Below are positions 1 to 4,001 of a stretch of DNA of 6,557 nt, one piece after another. The stretch is from Oscillospiraceae bacterium. Its GTDB lineage: Bacteria; Bacillota; Clostridia; Oscillospirales; Acutalibacteraceae. The DNA is taken from assembly GCA_902797915.1 (NCBI GenBank), contig CADBUK010000056.1:1-6557 (forward strand), written 5' to 3'. Positions within the stretch are counted from its first letter, which is position 1. Each line of letters begins with the position of its first letter. Under the pieces are notes generated by a model, which saw only the letters and a program-made list of their open reading frames with translations, was not told where the DNA came from and ran no database searches. A program made the position numbers and the translations under genes.

Positions 1-1
1 C

Positions 2-196
2 GGCGTTTGCAGATACTCAATAGGCGTTGCGCCCGAATGTCAGAAATGCGGGCTGACGGCTGACTACGCCTCGGGCGAGAAGCTGATTTTTACAATACCT
101 AACGATATTTACGCAGAGTGGGAAAAGGATTTATACCTGACGCTTGCGCACTGGTTTGCAGATAATGGCGAGCCTTCACTGCTGCCGACAGAATAA
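2..196 (+). CDS. C-terminal fragment of an unrecognised Cys-containing protein (5' end outside window)
   Basis: An open frame runs from the window edge to a TAA at 194-196, giving the last 64 residues of a longer protein. The fragment begins GVCRYSIGVAPECQKCGL, so there is a Cys followed ten residues later by a C-x2-C pair, which could be part of a zinc or Fe-S site. The rest is mixed, with aromatic residues in a probable amphipathic helix (DIYAEWEKDLYLTLAHWFAD) and no membrane segment. I do not recognise the family and infer no function. It reads in the same direction as the phosphoesterase, but a promoter lies between them, so the two are probably separate transcription units. It is called real because the frame stays open to the edge, its codon use resembles that of the next gene, and it ends just before an AT-rich promoter-like gap. 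Confidence 0.6.
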   Translation, partial: GVCRYSIGVAPECQKCGLTADYASGEKLIFTIPNDIYAEWEKDLYLTLAHWFADNGEPSLLPTE

Positions 197-204
197 AACG
201 CAAA

Positions 205-233
205 TTCACATATAAACAGAAATACTATATAAT
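205..233 (+). promoter_or_regulatory. Sigma-A-type promoter for the phosphoesterase-ZIP unit
   Basis: TTCACA at 205-210 matches the -35 consensus TTGACA at five of six positions. TATAAT at 228-233 is a perfect -10 box. The spacer is exactly 17 bases. The element lies in the AT-rich gap between the upstream stop (196) and the phosphoesterase start (265), so transcription would begin near 240 with a short leader of about 25 bases. No operator-like inverted repeat or riboswitch fits in so short a leader. Confidence 0.75.
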
Positions 234-251
234 AAGAATAGTAAGCTAAAA

Positions 252-256
252 CGGAG
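252..256 (+). promoter_or_regulatory. Ribosome binding site of the metallophosphoesterase
   Basis: GGAGG lies 8 bases before the ATG at 265, which is ideal Shine-Dalgarno spacing and fixes that start. Confidence 0.85.
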
Positions 257-264
257 GATGTATA

Positions 265-1620
265 ATGAAGCCCTTTGACTTTTATTTAATTACTGACCCG
301 CACTACTTTAAAAGCGAGCTTGGCGCCCGCGGAGAAGAATACGATAAATTTATGAGGTACGAGCAGAAATGCTTTGCCGAAACCGCAAGCATAAACAGGG
401 CGGTATTTGATTACCTTAAAACTGCCGATGAGGCTGACACGTTGCTGATTGCTGGCGACCTTTCCTTTAACGGAGAGATGGAAAGCCATCTTGAATTTAT
501 CGAAATGCTGAGGGATTTGAAAAAAAGCGGAAAGCGGATTTTTGTTATAACTGCCGACCACGATTTTAACGAGCACCCGTTTGCAATTGACGAAAGCGGC
601 TGGCTTGAGCCCGAGGGTACGCCCCGCGAAAAGCTGTTTGACCTTTATTATGAATTCGGCTTTGAGGACGCAATCGCTGTTGACAGGCAGCACCTTTCAT
701 ACGTTGCGCAGCTTACGGACGGAATACGCCTGCTGGCGCTTAACAACGACGGCGCGGACGACGGCAGACGCCGTTTTGACGACGCGCAGATTGCGTGGAT
801 TAAGGAGCAGACCGCAAAGGCGCGCGAGGACGGGCAGATGATGATTGCTATGAACCACTTTCCCCTGCTGCCCGGCAAGCCGATTTTTTCAATAATAAAC
901 ACGGCAATTCAGATGGATTCCGCCACCGTTTCGCCCATGCTGGCTGACGAGGGTGTGCACCTTGTGTTTACGGGACATATGCACAACCAGAGTATTAATA
1001 TGATTACAACCGAGGCGGGCAACAGGTTTTACGACGTTTGCACGGGCTCAACGATTGCGGACCCGTCAGTTATAAGACACGTACATATTGAAAACAAAAG
1101 CACGGTTGAGGTTAAAACAATACCCGCGCCCGATTTTGAATGGGACACGGGCGGCAAAACCTGCAAGGAATACCTTTCCGACTTGTTTGACAATATGATT
1201 TTAAATATGCTGCTTGATTTGCGCGACAACCCGTACAACGTTTTGCGCAAGGTGGGCGCAGGCGACAAGGAAAAGCTGTTCCCCGTCGTCAGCAAGGCAG
1301 GCAAAATTCTGAACAAAATCACAGTCGGCAAGCTTTGCAGGCTGATGTGGATTAAATGCGACAAGAGCATAAGAAAAATGCCGCTGAAGGATTTTGCAGC
1401 CCAGCTTGTGCGCGAGGCATTTGAGGGCAACCCGAGCTTTACGGAGGGCACGCCCAAGGGCGACGTGTTTATCACCTTCCTTAAAAGAATTCACCCGTTT
1501 ATCAAAAAGGTTAACGTAAAAACCTACACGGGCGAAAAGGCTGATATTTGCGAGCTTCTGAAAACCTCGGCTGGAAGTTACGGCATTGACGATTACAACG
1601 CAGTATTAACATTAGAATAA
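265..1620 (+). CDS. Calcineurin-like metallophosphoesterase with long C-terminal extension
   Basis: Predicted cytoplasmic dinuclear-metal phosphohydrolase (Metallophos, PF00149-like) of 451 residues; the substrate cannot be told from sequence. Motifs appear in order: D-x-H (D11, H13 in TDPHY), GDLSFNGE (G64-D65, N69-G70-E71), the position usually occupied by GNHD (here A97-D98-H99-D100), NH (N197-H198), and GHMH (237-240). The canonical metal-ligand Asn of GNHD is therefore Asp here, while the catalytic His-Asp pair is kept. There is no signal peptide or membrane helix. About 180 residues after the catalytic domain (roughly 270-451) form a Lys-rich, apparently helical extension with no motif I recognise. 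The start is set by GGAGG 8 bases upstream. The ZIP transporter gene follows after 23 bases, so the two are probably co-transcribed from the promoter at 205-233. Homologous Firmicute proteins are usually annotated only as metallophosphoesterase. Confidence 0.9.
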   Translation: MKPFDFYLITDPHYFKSELGARGEEYDKFMRYEQKCFAETASINRAVFDYLKTADEADTLLIAGDLSFNGEMESHLEFIEMLRDLKKSGKRIFVITADHDFNEHPFAIDESGWLEPEGTPREKLFDLYYEFGFEDAIAVDRQHLSYVAQLTDGIRLLALNNDGADDGRRRFDDAQIAWIKEQTAKAREDGQMMIAMNHFPLLPGKPIFSIINTAIQMDSATVSPMLADEGVHLVFTGHMHNQSINMITTEAGNRFYDVCTGSTIADPSVIRHVHIENKSTVEVKTIPAPDFEWDTGGKTCKEYLSDLFDNMILNMLLDLRDNPYNVLRKVGAGDKEKLFPVVSKAGKILNKITVGKLCRLMWIKCDKSIRKMPLKDFAAQLVREAFEGNPSFTEGTPKGDVFITFLKRIHPFIKKVNVKTYTGEKADICELLKTSAGSYGIDDYNAVLTLE

Positions 1621-1643
1621 TCAGAGGTGAACGAACTCTCTTT

Positions 1644-2363
1644 ATGTTATTAAAAATTGCGGGAGGACTGCTGCTGCTACTTTCAGGCACATCGCTCGGA
1701 GCGGCGGCGGTTTTCTTTCTTAAAGGAGAGTTAAAGAAAAGCATTAACCGCGCGCTTGAGGGCTTTGCGGCGGGAGTAATGGTTGCGGCTTCGGTATGGA
1801 GCCTGATAATCCCCGCAATCGAAGGCGGCGAGGCGCTGGGCAGGCTTGCATTTTTGCCTGCTGCGCTCGGGCTGTGGCTTGGCTTCGCATTTCTTATGCT
1901 GATTGAAAGGCTTGCAGCGCGGGTTAAAAAAAGCGGAACGGCGACGAGCAAAAACCGAATGATGATTTTTGCCGTTACACTGCACAACATACCCGAGGGA
2001 ATGGCGGTGGGTGTTGCATACGCCGCGCTGAAAACGGGCAACCGCGGAGTAACCGAGGCGGCGGCGCTTACCCTTGCGCTTGGAATTGCAATTCAGAACA
2101 TACCCGAGGGGGCAATAATTTCAATGCCGCTGAGGGCTGAGGGCAAAAGCAGGGCAAGGGCTTTTTTTACGGGCGTGCTTTCGGGCGCCGTTGAGCCGAT
2201 TGCAGGCGGGCTGACCGTTATACTTGCAGGGCTGATTGCACCGCTTATGCCGCTGTTTTTAAGCTTTGCGGCGGGGGCAATGCTTTATGTAGTTATTGAG
2301 GAGCTGATTCCCGAATGCGAAGTATGTTCAAACTGCACACAGGAACAATATTTTTTGCATTAG
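1644..2363 (+). CDS. ZIP family (GufA-like) divalent metal transporter, frameshifted at the 3' end
   Basis: Polytopic inner-membrane protein likely to import zinc or a related divalent metal. Conserved metal-site motifs are HNIPEG (114-119, helix 4) and QNIPEG (151-156, helix 5), followed by a Glu-Pro in the next helix (E184-P185) and the E219-E220 pair in helix 7 (VVIEELIPE). QNIPEG rather than HExPHE points to the GufA/ZupT-like branch. The frame is normal up to about E224. The remaining 15 residues, CEVCSNCTQEQYFLH, do not look like the family. The expected last helix is encoded in the -1 frame (2315-2404), so one base appears to be missing between about 2316 and 2327. The start at 1644 is the first possible one in frame. 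Its best Shine-Dalgarno, AGAGGTGA at 1623-1630, is rather far away (13 bases). The gene lies 23 bases after the phosphoesterase, probably in the same operon. It may be a frameshifted pseudogene, a recoded gene or a sequence error. Confidence 0.85.
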   Translation: MLLKIAGGLLLLLSGTSLGAAAVFFLKGELKKSINRALEGFAAGVMVAASVWSLIIPAIEGGEALGRLAFLPAALGLWLGFAFLMLIERLAARVKKSGTATSKNRMMIFAVTLHNIPEGMAVGVAYAALKTGNRGVTEAAALTLALGIAIQNIPEGAIISMPLRAEGKSRARAFFTGVLSGAVEPIAGGLTVILAGLIAPLMPLFLSFAAGAMLYVVIEELIPECEVCSNCTQEQYFLH

Positions 2364-2404
2364 GTTTTACAATTATGATGGCGCTTGATGTAGCGCTTGG
2401 ATAG
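2315..2404 (+). other. Displaced last transmembrane helix of the ZIP transporter (-1 frame)
   Basis: Relative to the main ZIP frame, the -1 frame from 2315 encodes 29 residues and ends at TAG 2402-2404. It includes GTIFFALGF followed by TIMMALDVALG, which matches the typical ending of GufA-type ZIP proteins (GTIxFAxGFxxMMxLDVALG as I know the family). The terminator stem begins 6 bases after this TAG, consistent with 2402-2404 being the original stop. An ATG at 2315, 11 bases after GAGGAG (2298-2303), could in principle start the helix as a separate peptide. Alternatively, T-TTT-TTG at 2351-2357 is in the right phase for -1 slippage into this frame. Neither route is demonstrated; a plain one-base indel is simplest. 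Confidence 0.7.
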
Positions 2405-2438
2405 AAAAAAGGGCAGTCTTACGACTGCCCTTTTGTTT
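2405..2438. terminator. Bidirectional rho-independent terminator
   Basis: A perfect 8-bp stem, GGGCAGTC (2411-2418) and GACTGCCC (2423-2430), encloses a TTAC loop. It is flanked by an A6 run (2405-2410) and TTTTGTTTT (2431-2439), so a U-tract follows the hairpin in both directions, with the better run (U6) on the minus strand. It sits between the convergent ZIP gene and the minus-strand membrane-protein gene, and would end both operons. Confidence 0.93.
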
Positions 2439-2451
2439 TGCTGTTTGAGAA

Positions 2452-3579
2452 TTAAGCAACCTCTTTATTAGCCTCTGCGGCTCTTTCAAGAGCAAGCTTG
2501 AAATCTCTTGTATCTGTAAAGATTTCGTTAGTGTAAGGATTCTTCTTCTGTTCCTTAGCGCGCTTGATAATATTTGTGATAACAAGAATATTAACAGCGA
2601 TTGCGGCAATAGCAACAACGCCCTGTGCCGTCGGATTAGCATAATTAATACCGTCAGCTGACTGAAGAATCGGAGCAAGGTCCGCATTCATTCTGCCTGT
2701 TGCATCTGTTGCGAACATCTCAACATCCTTGTAAATAACAGGAAGAGTTGTGAAGCGTGAGTGATTCTGGAAGCCAGGAATAACCTGAGCGAACATACAC
2801 CAGAGAGCAAGGGTGTTTGCGCGGTTCTGAATCCAGCCGCCCTTGTTCCAGAATGCGTTTGCAAACGTGGGAGCAAGCAGAAGCGCAACGCCGCAATACC
2901 AGGTGTGAAGCGGAAGATTAAGATAAGTATACTCAAAGTTCCAAACGTCATAAGCAAGGATGAACTGCCATGTCATATCGGGCCAGAGCATATCCTGCTT
3001 ATTCTTTGAGGAATAAATGCCCCACCAGCCGGTCATACACATAATGTTGATAAGACCTGCAACGCCGTTGAGGATATTCCACCAGCCGCCGTAAAGCCAT
3101 ACGCCCTCTGATGAATACCACCAGCCGCCTGCGCCGATACCGAGGCCTGCTTCCTGAGCAACCCTCATACCCTTGATTGCGGATTCAAAATCGGAAGCAA
3201 CAGCGATGAGGATGTTGATACCAACGATGATGAACGGATAGCATTTGAACCAATGGCTCTTGCCGAGGCTGCCCCAATGATACTTAAGAATCATAAAACC
3301 AACGCAGCCGATGGTTGCAGCATAAAGCTTAGCATAATGGAACCAGCCGTTCATCTGAACGATAGTTGGGTTGTTTAACGCCCATTCAGCGCCCGTTTTT
3401 GCAGCAATGTTGATAACTACAAAATAAATTGTGAGTGCTGACGGGAGAACTACAAAGCAGAAGATACCGCCTGCTTTGGAACGCCTTGCAATTTCATTTG
3501 CAACTACAAGACCTGTGAATGCCAGGCACCAGCCGATAAGCTGCCACACGGACAAATCACCGTAAATGTGGAATAACAT
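2452..3579 (-). CDS. Trp-rich polytopic membrane protein, DUF5692-like
   Basis: Integral membrane protein of 375 residues with about eight hydrophobic segments (near 10-28, 36-59, 80-98, 114-130, 165-190, 204-243 as one or two, 256-270 and 318-338) and a charged cytoplasmic-looking tail from about 339. It has 20 Trp residues (over 5%), many paired or in a Gly/Trp loop (GGWW at 151-154, GGWW at 164-167, GWW at 184-186). The opening MLFHIYGDLSVWQLIGWCL and general layout recall DUF5692, a family with no known function; I make that call from memory. The ATG at 3598-3600 would add seven residues, but AGGGAGG lies between it and the second ATG, 9 bases before the latter, so 3579 is the better start. 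The gene is last in a likely operon, 72 bases after the HypA-like gene, and the bidirectional terminator lies just beyond its stop. A channel, carrier or membrane redox subunit are all possible. Confidence 0.85.
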   Translation of the reverse strand: MLFHIYGDLSVWQLIGWCLAFTGLVVANEIARRSKAGGIFCFVVLPSALTIYFVVINIAAKTGAEWALNNPTIVQMNGWFHYAKLYAATIGCVGFMILKYHWGSLGKSHWFKCYPFIIVGINILIAVASDFESAIKGMRVAQEAGLGIGAGGWWYSSEGVWLYGGWWNILNGVAGLINIMCMTGWWGIYSSKNKQDMLWPDMTWQFILAYDVWNFEYTYLNLPLHTWYCGVALLLAPTFANAFWNKGGWIQNRANTLALWCMFAQVIPGFQNHSRFTTLPVIYKDVEMFATDATGRMNADLAPILQSADGINYANPTAQGVVAIAAIAVNILVITNIIKRAKEQKKNPYTNEIFTDTRDFKLALERAAEANKEVA

Positions 3580-3588
3580 AATGTTTTT

Positions 3589-3595
3589 CCTCCCT
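3589..3595 (-). promoter_or_regulatory. Ribosome binding site that sets the DUF5692-like start at 3579
   Basis: Read on the minus strand this is AGGGAGG, 9 bases before the ATG at 3577-3579. The longer alternative start (3598-3600) would place this Shine-Dalgarno inside the coding region and has no comparable site of its own. Confidence 0.85.
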
Positions 3596-3651
3596 TTCAT
3601 TATTCAGGCTTTCGCCCATTGTTAACTTTATAATAAAGAAATTCTTTTGCG

Positions 3652-3996
3652 CTAACACGCTTCAATTTCCTTTATCTGAACTTCGTTGCCCTCAAGCAGA
3701 TATGTATTTTCGGAGCTGCAATGGGGGCAGATTTTGGCATATTTAACCGTTTCGTAGGTTTTGCCGCAATCCTCACAATAGGTAACCGCCTTAACGGTTT
3801 CGTGAGTAAGCTCGCAATCCTTAAACAGCTCGGAGCGCTTACGCGCCCAGCGCCAGCAATCCTCAAGGTAAGCGGGGATTACGGTTGAAACCTCGCCTAC
3901 CTCAAGAGTGATTTTTGAAACCTGAGTAAGCTGCTGTTCCTTTGCAACCTCCTCAATTGTGTCCATTATATGAAAGACTATTCCCAACTCGTGCAT
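3652..3996 (-). CDS. hypA: HypA/HybF-like nickel metallochaperone
   Basis: A 114-residue protein, the usual HypA length. It begins MHE, whose N-terminal amine and His2 are nickel ligands in characterised HypA. It carries the zinc ribbon C74-x2-C77 and C90-x2-C93 (YCEDCG and CPHC), at nearly the positions seen in E. coli HypA. Known HypA proteins deliver Ni to [NiFe]-hydrogenase or urease together with HypB. No HypB, hydrogenase or urease is in the window, so this copy is an orphan as far as can be seen. It starts 5 bases after the stop of the large flavoprotein gene, and its Shine-Dalgarno (AAAAGGG) lies within the last codons of that gene, so translation is probably coupled. The role may be nickel delivery, zinc-dependent assembly, or a repurposed function tied to the flavoprotein and membrane protein. 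Extra Cys residues at 47, 61 and 114 are not part of the known sites. Confidence 0.85.
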   Translation of the reverse strand: MHELGIVFHIMDTIEEVAKEQQLTQVSKITLEVGEVSTVIPAYLEDCWRWARKRSELFKDCELTHETVKAVTYCEDCGKTYETVKYAKICPHCSSENTYLLEGNEVQIKEIEAC

Positions 3997-4001
3997 AAGG
4001 C

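Noticed and set aside
1029..1475. 148-residue minus-strand frame inside the phosphoesterase
   Set aside because: Antisense shadow with no ribosome site or family motif.
1511..2041. 176-residue minus-strand frame over the phosphoesterase end and ZIP start
   Set aside because: Antisense shadow of two genes with clear motifs; Ser/Pro/Ala-rich low-complexity composition typical of such shadows.
2381..2396. GCGCT/AGCGC hairpin downstream of the slippery site
   Set aside because: Only 5 bp and more than 20 bases from the slippery heptamer, too far for a usual frameshift stimulator; it also falls within the conserved LDVALG coding stretch.
3580..3651. Possible promoter or terminator between the HypA-like and DUF5692-like genes
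   Set aside because: The gap is AT-rich with a TATTAT-like box and a weak AAAGAA/TTCTTT repeat, but there is no convincing -35 box and no GC-rich stem; read-through from the upstream genes is more likely.
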